Assembly: GCA_030407315.1 (NCBI GenBank)
Contig: JALQPE010002386.1
Span: 36,812 to 100,811, forward strand
Source: Asparagopsis taxiformis
Taxonomy: Eukaryota; Rhodophyta; Florideophyceae; Bonnemaisoniales; Bonnemaisoniaceae
Reading direction: 5' to 3'
DNA length: 64,000 nucleotides
Below the pieces are notes generated by a model. The model was not told the origin of the DNA and made no database searches. It saw only the letters and a list, made by a program, of their open reading frames with translations. Positions 43,346-55,196 of this stretch are shown here, in pieces. Position numbers and translations under genes: made by a program. Within the stretch, counting starts at the first letter, position 1. Each line of letters opens with the position of its first letter.

Positions 43346-46300
43346 TCACGTTGTTGCTCGTCGCACGCGTGCGAAGTATCGAGAGACGCTCTCTTCAGAT
43401 ACGTTCCGGCGGGGCTCCCACGTAGGGGTACGATACCCGACCCACTTCACGAGGAAGTCTAACGTTCCGTCCTCGTTCACGCGGTGGTTGAGTAGGTCGT
43501 CTACTACATACGCCGGACCGTCGCGGTTCTTTCGAGGTCTGCCTCGGTGGCATCGTATGGCTCCGGCGGGGGCGCGTTCGCCGGCGTTGGCGCGTACGCA
43601 ACGCGGTCCGAGTTGACACGTTCAACTACGTCTCCTCGTTGGATGACGAACGTTCGTACGTCGTTACGTAGTACGCGGAACGGTCCCAACGCGTGGTTGC
43701 CGAGCTTCGTGCCCTTTGTGGTCCCGTCCGTCGGGTCGATGAATACGTATTCTCCCGCGCGGATACTTTCGATTCGAGACACGGACTCGCTTGTCGAAAT
43801 TTCGTTTATAACGTGCCTGAGCGGCCTTCAGCGTTCGATACGCGTTGTCCATCGTTGTGGCGAGCTCACGAACGTAAGTGGCTCGCCCTCCCCCGTCGGG
43901 TAGTTCGCGGTTCGTTACCGACGTTTGTAGCGCCAACGGTGGCGGTGGATTCGTGAGAATCAAATCGAAGGGCGTCGTGCCCGTGCTCGAATGCACATGC
44001 GTGTTGTACGCAAACGTTAACGCCGATGCGTATCGATCCCAGTCGTTCTGGTTTTCGTTCACGTAATTGCGCAGCATCGCCAGGATCGTCCTGTTGTAGC
44101 GCTCCACCTGCCCGTTCGTTTGGGGGTGGTACGTCGACGTAAAGACGTTCGTCACGCCGATTTCGTTGCAGACGCGCTGGAAAAACTTAGCAGCGAACTG
44201 CTTTCCGTTATCGCTTATGAGCGTCCGTGGGGGTCCATACGAGAAGACCCACGCGTTGACGAACGCGCTCGCCACGTTGGCGGAATCGATATTTCGTAGA
44301 GGTACGACTCTAGTCAGCTTCGTGAAGCGGTCCGTTATCACGAGAATAAATCGGTTACCACGCGTGGTCTTCGTAAGCGGACCTAGTATGTCGATACATA
44401 GGTCTCGCAGCGGCTCCGTAGCCGGAAATAAACGTAACGGGTTCGTCCGTTTGCGAAGCTTCACGCGGTTCTTCGCACATCCAACGCAGTTTCGTACCGT
44501 TGCGTGGATGTCGGCGGCCATCGCGGGCCAGTAGTACGTCCTCCGTAGGGTATAGTACATACGCGTTTGCCCGGGATGTCCAGCGAGGACGTGGTGGTGC
44601 GTTAACTCCAGCAGCCGCGGCCGTAACGAAGCCGGCACAACGATTTGTGTACGTTCCTCATCGTGAGGGTTCCGGCGTCGGAGTAAGCCATCGTGGCCTT
44701 CGAAGAATGCAGCGTCCTGCGTGTCGGACTGTCGTGTCAGTATCGTTTGACAGAACGCGTCCTCGCGTTGAGCTTCGATAAGCTCGTCCCTCGTAATGGG
44801 AAGCTGAACGTCAGCTGGTGGCACGCGTGCCGAATCGTCTTCGGCAGCGCGCTGTTCGTCGAGGAAATCCGGTTCCTCGTCGAGAACGTCATCGAGCGTC
44901 GCGTCGCGGTTGAACTCGAGGCCATCGTGGCCAGCCGTCGTGGCTGATGTTCGTTCATCACGAGTCTCGTTCGACGGGTCGTCGTGACCCCTGGCATTCG
45001 TTGCCTTTTTACGTACGGACGTCGTTCGTCCTTGCCCATTTCGTGTGGGTTGTCGCCGACTGCGAGTCGTCACGAGGACCGCGTCCCCGTACGATGGTAC
45101 GTCATCGTCGACGGGTCGACCGTCGTCATACGTAGATATCACACGTGATAAAGCGTCAGGTACCTGGTGCACGCGCCCAGGCCTGTACGTGACTTCGAAA
45201 TCGAATTCGGCAACGCGTAGCCTCCATCGTAGGAGTCGTCCGGACGCGTCCGCCAACGTCATCAGCCAACGTAAGGCTTCGTGATCCGTACGTACGGTAA
45301 ATCGTTGACCCTCTACGTAGGGTCGGAGCGACGTTATCGCCCAGACGACGGAGTAACACTCGCGCTCGGTCGCCGAGTAACCACGTTCGGTTTCGTTAAG
45401 GGTCTTCGACCAGTACCCAATCGGCACCCATTCGTTGGGTTTATCTTCGTTCTGCTGCTGGAGCAACGTAGCTCCCAGCTGATACGCCGACGCGTCGGTA
45501 TCGATCATGAACGGACGTCCCGCCTTCGGAAGGTGCAATACTGGTGGCGACACCAGTATTGTCTTCAACGTTTCGAACGCATTCGTTTGCGCGTCCGTTG
45601 GGTTCGTCCAATCGGGGGAAGCGTCCTTCTTCAACATCGTGTTGAGTGGCCGAGCGATCTCGGCATACGCCTTTACGAAACGGCGGTAAACGTTGGCCGC
45701 GCCCAAAAACGATCGACATTGCGTCTTGTCTCGTGGGAACGTAGCCGTACGAAAGGCTTCCTTGTTCCGTGCTGCGACGTGCAGCTTCCCTGGGGTGATC
45801 ACGTGCCCCAGGTAGTCAACTCGTGGTTGAAAGAACGAGCACTTCGTGAGCTTTAACGTTACTCCCGCTGCGCGTAGCAGGGAAAGCACCTGGTCAACGT
45901 GACCCAGGTGAGACTCGAGGTCTTTCGAAAAGACGATTACGTCGTCTAAGTAGACCAGGCACGATTGCCAACGTACTCCGGAGAGGATGATTCCAACGTC
46001 CGCTGAAACGTAGCGGGGGCATTTCGTAGCCCGAATGGCATTCGCACGTAGCGATACGTTCCCATGAAAGACGTAAACGTTGTCTTATCACGGTCCTCGG
46101 CGGAGACGGGCACTTGCCAGTAACCGGCGTTACAGTCGAGTGTCGTGAAGATGGCGGCGTCGCCCAACGAATCAAGGCAGTCTTCCATACGAGGAAGCGG
46201 GTACGAATCAGCGATCGTTTTCGCGTTCAAACGTCTGTAGTCGACACAGAAGCGTAAGGATCCGTCCTTCTTCGGCACCAACACGATTGGTGACGCCCAT

Positions 46301-49300
46301 TCGCTGGACGCGGGTTCGATAACCCCTTCGTTGAGCATCTTCGTGATCTGCTCCTCGGCTATCGTACGTAGAGCCGGACCCTGACGATAGGGCATTGAAC
46401 GTATGGGCCGCGTGCCCGGTTCGAGTTCGATTCGATGCTCCGTAGCATTGATTTCGCCGAGGCGTCCGCTCGTCCACATTGACGAATGTGTAGCTAGCAT
46501 CTCGTTGATGCGCTTTCGTAAATCCTCGTCTTCGAGGTGCGACAAATCGATTGTCGACTGCCAATCCGTGGCGGGGTCGTTCCCCTTTTCGTTGACCAAC
46601 GGGTCTGGCGTTTCGTCGCCCAACCCGTTCGTAGTTGTCCGCGTCGTCGCGTCGACTAGCGGTAGGTTCAAAACCTTCGCGAGGGCTTCGCCGCCCTCAC
46701 GCTTGAGTGGGACGATTCCCAACGGGGAGCGTACCGCGTACGCAATCGTTGCGCCTTTCGGCAATTCGCGGTCCTTCTTCGTGAAGTTCGACACGATGAT
46801 AGAGAACGTCTCTCTCGGTCCTACGTCGACCACTCCGTTGGCTATGCGTAGCCCATGCCGGAATTGCACCGACGCTTTCGGTTCGAGGAACACGAGTCCG
46901 GTCGCATCCGTCGTCACGTTGACGGTCCGTTGCGACATCGCCGGTACACGCGTGTACTTCGTCAGGCGAACCGAGAACGTTCGGCTCGGCCTATTCGAGG
47001 CCGCGTTACGCTCGCGGCGTTTCGGGGGCTCCACGTTTGGATTCGTCTCTTCCCCCTCCTCGTACGGAGTCGTCGTATCGCCCTCCGCGATAATGGGTAT
47101 CGTATCCCCCCGATGGAGGTCGATTGTCTGCGCTCGACAGCGTATAGCATCGACATGCTTCGACATGAACGACGTGCCCATTATAATGGGAACAGCCAGC
47201 GTGTTGGCTACGAAGAATTTGACGCGGAACAGCGAGTTCCCCAACCTGACACGAAGCAGGATGGCGCCTTCGATAGGCAAACGTCGCCCGTTGGCGTCTC
47301 CGAGCTTCGGTAGCTCTTCGTCACGTAGACAGCGGTCGACCCAGTCGTAGGGTAGTAAACTTGTTCGTATCAAGTTGTAGCCGCTGCACGTATCCATCGC
47401 GATGGTAATCGCCCTCATCACGTTGAGGTCTAGTCCGATCGTTCCGGACACGATATAATGCTTCGACGCAAGTAGGCACGTATGCCCGTCGAGGACCACT
47501 GGTCCTCGACGGGGAACCGTTGGCAACGGTTCGGTCCTGACCGGCGCGCGGTCTACGTCTTCGCTAGCGGTTCGTCGCTTCATCGTGTGAGCCCGTATGG
47601 CTTCTTTTGCGTCGACACGCTTCGTATGAGCCGCGTGTTTGGCTTTCTCGCGCTCGGAAGCGTCGTGCTTCCGGGTAGCGCGTCTCGCTCGTCTGCGAGG
47701 CTTCCTCTTCGTGTGAGGGTCGGTTGTCCGTCGGACTTCGTTTCTTCCCCCACGTCGGGTGTCGTGTGACTCGAGTTGGCCTTCGCGGCCGTGAGCTTTA
47801 CGTAACTCTCGTTCATCGGTGAGCCTGCGGAGGACCAATCATCGACGTCGGTCGTCCCCCTTTTACGTAAGGGTTCAGGCGATGTGGGTGGCTCGTGACC
47901 TACATCGCCTGGTCGTTTCCCGGCGCGGGGCCGTTCGACACGTCGTCGTCGTGAGCCCACGAAGCTCGTTCGTCATCGTGACTCGTTTCCACCTCGAGTG
48001 GTGTTTCGTCAGCGGAGGTCGTCACGTAGACTCCGCTGCGGCCATTACGCTGGCCATTTCGTTCGTTCGCCCACGGGCGGGGGTCACGTCGGTCATTACG
48101 AAAGTCGCCGCGGCGCCTGTCGAAGGGCCTCCCCCGTCACGATTGGGGTTTCGGAGTATCGTAGGCGGCGTGCCGTACCTCCGCGGGGTCACGTTCCCTC
48201 GCTCATCAGGTCGTTCCTGGTTACGCTTGGCCATTCGTTGGCGGAAGTACTCAGCCTGACGTGGGTTGCTCTTCACGTGGAAGAGGTAGTACTTGTACGC
48301 GAAAAAGATCCGTTGATCTGGCGTCAGACGCGGACACGTAAACGTCGAGTGGCCATCTTCGCGGCATGACCAACACGACAGCGTCCAGTAATCATTCGGG
48401 ATTACGGAGTGCGCCAATTGCGTCTGCTCGCTCGTGAGCTTCGGTACGTCCTCGCATGGACGGTTCAACCGAGCTTCGAGCTCGTCCGGCTTTTCGTTTG
48501 CCGTTTTCGTATCGTTGGGCGGCGGCCCGTTCGTGAAGAGGATCGCCTCCAAGTTCTCGGCAACGTGAGCCGCAGCGAGCGATACGTCGTCATCGTCCCT
48601 CGTGGGGATGTTCGGGTTACCATCGTGGTAACTGGGCTCGCTAGCCCGTTCATTACGTAAGTACGCGGACTCATCGTAGTCCGCGAACTTCCTCGACTCG
48701 TGGTCGGAAATAGCCAACGTAGGCTTCACCGGAAACCGCACTTTCGGTTTCGCGGCTGACGCGACAGCTGCCGTACGTGCACGGAAGGTCGTTCCTTCGG
48801 CCGTCGCCAATCGTCTCACAACGGTGAGGTCGTTCCTCTCTCGTTCGGGGAGTGACCGGAGTCGTTCCGTCACGGCTGCCCGCGTCGAGGGCAGCAACCC
48901 ACGTACTTAGTGGTGAACGAGGAGTCGGTCCGTAAACACGTAGTTACACGCCCGCGTGGCGGTGTCGAGTCTATCAGCGTACTGATTCTCGTCCTCGTTA
49001 GGACTCTGCGTGATCATCGTGACCTTTTCGTAGGCCTCCTGCAGCACGTCGTCTTGCAGGTATCGTTTGATCAACGCGTTGATCACGTGAGGCCACGAGA
49101 ACCTCTTCGTCGGATCAGTCGTGATCACACCAGTCGTACACTGGGAATCGTAGAACCGTCGGGCGTCCCCTTCGAGGAAGAAGTGCAGCGCACGTACTGC
49201 CACTCCCTCGCACACTCCGAGTGTGCTGAACCCATCACGTATTTGGGCGAGGAATCCGAGTAACGTAATCGGATTCCGGCCGGAGAACGGCTTTAACGTA

Positions 49301-50301
49301 GGGAAAAGTCCCTCCAGCTCACGTTTGAGCTTATGTACGCTTTGACTCTCGTTCACGTAGAGATGTTCACGTACATCGTTAAGTCGGTACATGCGGTACG
49401 ATACCACGTTCGCAAATGCGTCGAGCATTGTCGTGTGCTCTGCCAACGCGTGGCAAACGGGTCCGAGGGCGTTCCCTGGTAAGCGTACCGCGTCGGCACG
49501 TTCGTTTTCGTGGACTCGCGTGTCCGTCGTGCCGAACGTACCCAGCCACGGAATGTACGTTTCACGTGGCGGGGGAGCTCTCGTATCGAATTGCGCAGCT
49601 CGTGCTGCGTCCGCCGACCGCGCGTGGTCTGGCGTATCGTTAAAACGTAATTGCCTTCGTGGCGTCTCGTCGGGGTTGGCGATGGCTCGTTGCACTGTCG
49701 CCCCCCTTCCGTACGTTGTCGGGGTCGTCGGACCGGGTGTTGGTGGGTATCCTCCCGGAACGGCCGGGGAGGATTGCGAGTTATAGGCGCGCGAGCCTTC
49801 GTAATTCGGATCGCTTCCGCTCGGCGGAGCGGAACGTCCGGCGACGATTTCGTTGAATACTACGACAAACGAGTCGAGTCTTCCCTCCACGGCGGAGAGG
49901 CGGTTTCGTAAATCTTCGTTTTCCCGTTCGAGGGTCGCTGAGCGTTCACGTAACGCACGAGCTTCGCGCTCCGAGACTCCGAGTCTCTGCCTTACGGCTT
50001 CGTCGACGGCCGCGTCGCTCGCCCTTTCGATGTGACCTCGAAGGTCTTCGTACACTACACGTAGTGCCGTGGGAGTCACGTTCCCTTCGTTGAGCTGACC
50101 GCGCGTTGCGGGGTCCATACTCACGGACTCAAACGGGCTTACCGTACGTGGTAGCTGGCCGATCGCCTCGATATCCGGCGGGATAGATCGATCAGTCGCG
50201 AAGATCGCTTCTGCTGACAAGGCCACGTCGGCTTCGGCGTCCGCTGACGTTGGCAACGGTTGCCTGGGCGACGCGCTGGAATTCGACACAGCGTAATTCA
50301 T
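43346..50301 (-). pseudogene. gag-pol polyprotein of the chromovirus, multiple breaks
   Basis: From the ATG at 50301 the frame encodes a capsid region with a Ser/Pro-rich N-terminus, an in-frame TAA at 48907-48909, and then a nucleocapsid CCHC knuckle (CWSCREDGHSTFTC). Next come a retropepsin-like protease (AMDTCSGYNLI) and a reverse transcriptase whose YLDD motif lies at 45941-45952, just past a frame change near 45990. RNase H (MIDTDAS) follows, then an integrase with HHCC finger, catalytic CIDILGP, SDNGKQF and QVERYN, a GPF module, and a chromodomain of 54 residues (43510-43346, KWVGY and TWEP). Frame changes also lie near 48015, 47905, about 47715, 43790 and 43512; most are equivalent to one lost base. 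A single gag-pol frame with a C-terminal chromodomain is typical of chromoviruses, whose chromodomain guides insertion to marked chromatin. As written this copy cannot make a full polyprotein. Confidence 0.9.
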
Positions 50302-50405
50302 AGACCGTCGTCTGTAGCGTAGCACGTAGCTTTTCGTTAACGTAAAAGAGCTCAACCTCGTTGGTTGTCGTTATGCTCGTAGCAACTTCTAGGTCGAGAG
50401 ACCAG

Positions 50406-51067
50406 TGTGGAACGATAGTTCGTTAGACGTAGTAGCTGGTACGAGCCACGGACACGCTGTCCTTACGAAACGAAACGAGCAGTCCACCCGCTGGTGTTTT
50501 GACTGTATGTTAGGTAGAACGGTAGAGATAGGTTAGCGAGTAGACACGAGCGTCACGACGCAACAATCCACGCGAGGATTACGTTAGCAAACGAGGTGGT
50601 ACGTCACCGGAGGCGCTCTCAACCAAGCCCGGAGGCACTACACGCAATCAGCCTTACGTGCGGCGATGGGTAGGGAGTACGCAGCTCGACGGAGACGAAG
50701 CCTCGCTAGGCAAAACGTAAACGTAAAACGTAGAAGTCAGTCGTAGACTTGAGCCGTTGCCCGATCGTTGTCTTGTCCCCTTTCCCTCCCGGCACGATGC
50801 CAATACCTATATAGCCACGATGGCATCGCTTTACAGTGTAAACACTACTCGTAACGTCCCCGAATGGGAAAGGACCTTGTGGGTCACACGTAGGGACCCG
50901 TTGGTCCGTTGGCCGTTGCCAATACGTTCGTTGCACACGTGTGCCGGTTGCGCGCGCGCATGCGCCAGCAATGTTCGTGCATTGCTGTCGCCGGTCGTAT
51001 CCGCCGAAATTCGAATCCCGCGGAAAACGTAAATATTTGCAATTTCGGAATTGCCACGTATACTACA
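50406..51067 (-). repeat. Probable 5' LTR of the chromovirus
   Basis: The 662-bp stretch begins TGTGG and ends TACA on the plus strand, giving TG...CA ends. It carries TATATA at 50808-50813, oriented to drive gag-pol leftwards. Immediately inside it, after one base, the minus strand reads TGGTCTCTCGACC, a possible tRNA primer-binding site. The gag ATG lies about 100 nt further. No matching 3' LTR is present, so the borders are inferred from these signals alone. Confidence 0.6.
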
Positions 51068-52127
51068 ATGATTTCGAGAATTCACGGCAAGACTTAAGCG
51101 GGCGCTGAAAGCTGTCCAGTCGACACCGCAAGCTCCACTCCGCCCTCATCATCGACTGAGATTCTATAGCCGCTTTTGCTTTGTTTTCTGTAGATAATGG
51201 AAGGAAGGTTGCCGTCGATGCGATATTCATTCATTGGAAGCTTATTCAGTCATAGTATGTATTGAGTGGAGTATGGAGCGAAGGTAAGTGCGTGATTTTC
51301 TAGAGTATGCTGCGAGGGAAGGTTGGTTTTGAGTCTGACTGTTGTGGTTGATTCCGATGTTGTGTAGGTGATGCAGGAATGTTGATGACGGAAGGTAAGT
51401 TTCATTGAGCGCCAGGATGGGTTTTATGAAGATATGGACTGCTGACTATGTTTATTCATCGCAAAGTTTATGCATCATGGTTTGTATTTTGTGTAGGATG
51501 GAAGAGAGGTACGTGCGCGAGTTTCTAGGATATCTGGTGGAGGGAAGCATTGCTTTTGAATCTGACTGTTGTAGTTGACGTTGATGTTGTTTATGTGGTG
51601 CAGGAGTTGTGAAGCAGGAAAGGTTGGATTCAAGGAGAGCGAAGAAGGGATTTGGGAAGATTGGGAATGAAGATGTGAGGTGTTTTTGGTACGTTTATAT
51701 TTTCGGGCATACGATAGACGTGCGAGTGGATTCCAAATAGTGTACGATTTTGCTGACCATGTTCGTGTTTGATGTCTTGATGATTTGATGGCAGAGGTGC
51801 TGTCGAAGAAAGCAGGGATGGTATTCGGAACGAGAAGATTTTTTGCGCCGATCGACATATACCCCACGGGCCCTCCCGACCTAGATTACAAAAATCTGCA
51901 CAGCCATCGATGGCTGCGCATGGCGTTGGGATGGTAGGGAGAATTCGATAGTGAGGGAGATGCCATCTCCCTCCACCCAGTGGGTGATCGAAGATATGCA
52001 GACAGGTATTTTGTGTTCCGGCTGGATACGTATTTCCTATTCTGACCAGATATGTATTTCCAATTCTGGAGAGACACATATTGTATAGCAGAATTTTCAT
52101 AAATGACTGAATAGAATACGGTCCGAT
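51068..52127. other. AT-rich flank with a 225-bp imperfect duplication and hairpins
   Basis: No gene supported. Around 51284 and 51509 similar stretches recur about 225 bp apart (GTAAGTGCGTGATTTTCTAG against GTACGTGCGCGAGTTTCTAG, then TCTGACTGTTGTGGTTGA against TCTGACTGTTGTAGTTGA). Palindromes include CAGCCATCGATGGCTG at 51901-51916 and GAGGGAGATG/CATCTCCCTC at 51953-51973. Confidence 0.6.
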
Positions 52128-53161
52128 ATGGGCCCCGAATTTACCGTCCGCTGTAATTTCTTTCCTTCCGTTTTTTATAACATGGATGAGACTGCAGTGG
52201 ACTGCAATTTTGGAAAGTTCAAAAGAGGATTCACAGCATCAGGTAAGAGGAGCGGTGGCAGTTATTCCGTGAATTCCAACTACTCCGCTCGAAAACATAC
52301 CACTACAATTATCGCATCTTCAGCTTCTGGCGAAATTTCCCAACCATTCTTCTTTGTAGCTGGTAATCGACTCAATTCGAAGTGGTGGGAACCTGTTACG
52401 GGTTCTTTTAATGATGCAGTGCATGGTATCATCCTTCCGTTTACGAAACCTGGCTGGTTTCATGGAGATGGAGTGATCGAGGTTTCGAAAAATGGATCTA
52501 TGGAAGGGAATTTGTTGGCAACCTATGTTATACATCTGGATGCGTTTGCACGAATATTCTTTTCTCAAGAAGAGAGGATTCTTTTGTGCTTAGACGGCAA
52601 TGCGTCAAGGAAAAGCATTGAGTGGCTGGATTGTGTGTGGAAAGGATTGTTGGGTGCATTTTCAACACTGCAAACATTTTTCATTTCTTACTGTCCTGTG
52701 ATCAACTAATTAACAAACGGTTCCATGACTGTATGAGAGAGATACGAGACGAATTTTGCCGCCGAGGACACGTTGACACTACAAACGTTAACTTAAATCT
52801 TTCATGCGCTGTCTACGCTTGGAGAAACATTGAGACGAAAAGTTTTACTAATTCATTCAATGTTACAGGTTTATTCCCGTTAAAGAGGAACTTTGCCGTG
52901 CATTTCAAATTGAAAGAGGAATATTTCAAGGCTTGTATAGAACGAGATGTAATGGTTGGTGGTACAACTGGATCATCTACACGTTCTACAAGTGTGAAGA
53001 AAAGAATTGCTGATTCTGACACCATATCCGAAGTAGAAAATATCATGTGCAGTTCGATTGATACTGTAGTGCAATGTCACTTGGCGAAGCGCTTACAGCT
53101 AGGTGTTTCACCTCCAATTTTGGGCACTTTACCCAATTCTTTTATTTCGAAACTATTTTGA
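52128..53161 (+). pseudogene. Pogo/Tigger-like DDE transposase, N-terminally truncated
   Basis: The first frame (ATG 52128) gives YNMDETAVD, FFFVAGNR and LLCLDGNASRKSIEWL, matching the first and second catalytic Asp blocks of the DDE_1 family that cuts and pastes pogo-type elements. After a frame change near 52680 (equivalent to one lost base, in a region with runs of T), the text continues SCDQLINKRFHDCMREI, which fits the third acidic block; the protein then ends at 53161. The usual N-terminal helix-turn-helix DNA-binding half is absent, and no terminal inverted repeats were found. It is most likely a dead fragment. Confidence 0.75.
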
Positions 53162-54578
53162 ACTATCTATTCTAACAGCAGTGCAATCACTGAACACGTG
53201 GCACGTGACACCAGTGATAAACTGAATTGTACACTACACCTAACAGTTTGCACTGTATTTACAGTGTGCCAGCGCCGCCGGCTCACCCCTCACTTAGGGT
53301 TTTTCGACCTCCCTCCTGTATCAGTATTTAGCCTACAATTTGGACACCAAACACAAGGGCATTTAAGGTTACAAGCCACCTGTAATTCATTATTTAACTC
53401 GAGGCGAACCGCCATGTCCTTTGATTGTAAAAGCCAGCCGGAAGCTCGGTGTCCAATCTAACCCCAGGGTGAGTTTTGCCTACTGATTCAGTGTGATTCT
53501 CCTTGGCAATGGTGCTTGGCACTCTTCCGGTGTCCCTTTTCGCTGATTCAGCTTCTTAATGTCGGGACGCTGGATCAGCTTTGCCCCTACCACGCTTCAC
53601 CGGTGGTGCACGTGCCCCTCAATCAGGTGTCTTCGGCCGCCTGGTGCCCATCCGGAGGTACGGTTGCGAGCCACTCCCAACTTGCGTTTCGCAGTCTCAT
53701 TGCAGCCTGCTTCGACTTTGGCTATAGTGTATGGCCTACTTCTGGAACCCATTCCCCGCTGTATCAGCTTTCTTTCCTGGCCATTGTGGTGGTTCCGCAA
53801 CCCCCCCACCGAACAATCGGACTTGGTTATTCAATAACCATCAATTTGATGTGCTCCCAACTATCGTTTTGCAGTCTCATGGAATCCTGCTTCGTATTTG
53901 GCTATAGCGCGGACCACGCCAACACTGGTCACTCAACTGATTCAGTCTGTGACTGGTTACTCTGCTGTACCAGCTTTCCTTTCCCCGATACCACGCGTCA
54001 CCGGGGGTGCGCGTGCCCTTCGATCAGGTAACTTCGGGTGCCTGTTGTCCGGCTTTTCAGCCACTTCCCCTCTCCCGCTGTACCAGCGTATCGCTGTATG
54101 TATCGCTGTACCAACGACCGCCCTACTCTCCAGGACTCCCCCTTCTTCTTTCCTTTTTGCTTCTTATACAAGACACTCATCCCTTTTGTACGTGGTGTTC
54201 TCCCTTCTTCCCTATTAGGGTTGGTTAACCACCATCCTTTCGGTGCACCACCATAACTCACCATGTGACCACAGGATTCTAGACGGATCGTCCATGTGGC
54301 CTTACAACCCACACTAAGGCAGGCGATTCGCCTTTGCTCTACCACACTCGACCCGAGCCTGACTACCGAGACAGGAGGGCTCGAACACCTCGCGGTGGCT
54401 CGCCGATTCGGCTTACAGCCAAGGCTGCCCATTGTAAAATCGACCAAGCCATTGCACTACAGGTACATCTTCTAGGCTTGAGAAGCTTTCCAATCTTTTT
54501 CGGAACTCTGAAACCATTGCAACTATTTGGATTCTAACACAAGTAACAGTTTCTTCTGCTACTTCTAGCAATTCTTTA
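53162..54578. other. Gene-free stretch with internal direct repeats
   Basis: Two pairs of diverged direct repeats: about 53570-53627 with 53966-54027 (both with ACCACGC.TCACCGG.GGTGC), and about 53676-53729 with 53855-53908 (both with GCAGTCTCAT and TTTGGCTATAG). The region reads as decayed repeat DNA. On the minus strand near 54480-54340 there is a weak tRNA-like string, not good enough to call. Confidence 0.55.
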
Positions 54579-55196
54579 ATGTGCGAACAGAAGCAATTTT
54601 TATATAATGCTGGAGCGCCAGCACAGTGGGTTACGCATTCAGAGTGGATACAATTGCGTAAGGATGTAATCGAAAGGGGAAAATGGGAGAGAGAGGATAG
54701 AAAGATCCAACGGGAGGATGATATATTTGCTCGTTTAAGGCGTAGTGAACAGGCAAAGATAGCTGCCGACATTCGTAGGCGAGCATAGAAGTACAGACAG
54801 GGAAAAGAAGAAAAACGACAGGTGTCTGAAAAGCATAAGGAGCGTCTACTGTCCAGGAAAGATAAGGAAAGAAGAGTCACGGAAGAGAAAATACGTCGGG
54901 AGCGCGCGGAAAGAGCGAAGCGTCTAGGAAGGGAAGTTCCTGTTTTGTATGGGAAGAGAGGAGGCAACAAGACAAAAATGATGGAAACGGAAAGTGGCGT
55001 AGTGTTGAAGAAAGTCCTCACCTGGCATTCGAAAGTGCCAGTTTATAGCAGAAGTAGTAATATAGCTTGTAGATGCTGCTACAACAGATGGCATGAAGGA
55101 ATAATCTTGTTCCAAAATTGTCCAATTTGTGACGGAATTGAGGTGCTGGAAGAGGAGGGCATTTTGATGGAAAGCTCGGTGGTAACTCAAGTCTAA
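54579..55196 (+). pseudogene. Charged coiled-coil protein with C-terminal cysteine cluster, in-frame TAG
   Basis: The ATG at 54579 and the continuation to 55196 are in one frame, broken only by TAG at 54786-54788. The first part and middle are very rich in Lys, Arg and Glu (REDRKIQREDDIFARLRRSE, EEKIRRERAERAKRL), predicted as a long helix. The end has CRCCYNRW and CPICDG, an arrangement that could bind zinc. Apart from these features I do not recognise it. It could be a second product of the nearby pogo-like element or an unrelated host gene. The stop may be a true nonsense mutation or a base error. Confidence 0.5.

Larger units (their letters stand above)
39346..51067 (-). mobile_element. 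Truncated Ty3/gypsy chromovirus, minus strand
   Basis: About 11.7 kb of sequence rich in CGT and ACG words, clearly unlike its flanks. On the minus strand it has an LTR-like 5' end, a primer-binding site candidate, and gag, protease, reverse transcriptase, RNase H, integrase and a chromodomain. On the plus strand it has an antisense ORF at the far end. No second LTR was found at the left, where the element abuts the ACAGT repeat at about 39345. The right flank does not continue the left flank, so the left end is truncated or rearranged, or the join is an assembly error. Confidence 0.85.

Noticed and set aside
54340..54480. tRNA-Tyr-like sequence on the minus strand (GTA-type loop, GTTCGAG near a T arm)
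   Set aside because: The T stem and acceptor stem do not pair and the anticodon stem has mismatches; at most a decayed tRNA-derived repeat.
54413..55021. 200-residue minus-strand hydrophobic frame
   Set aside because: It is the antisense shadow of the Lys/Glu-rich plus-strand gene at 54579-55196.
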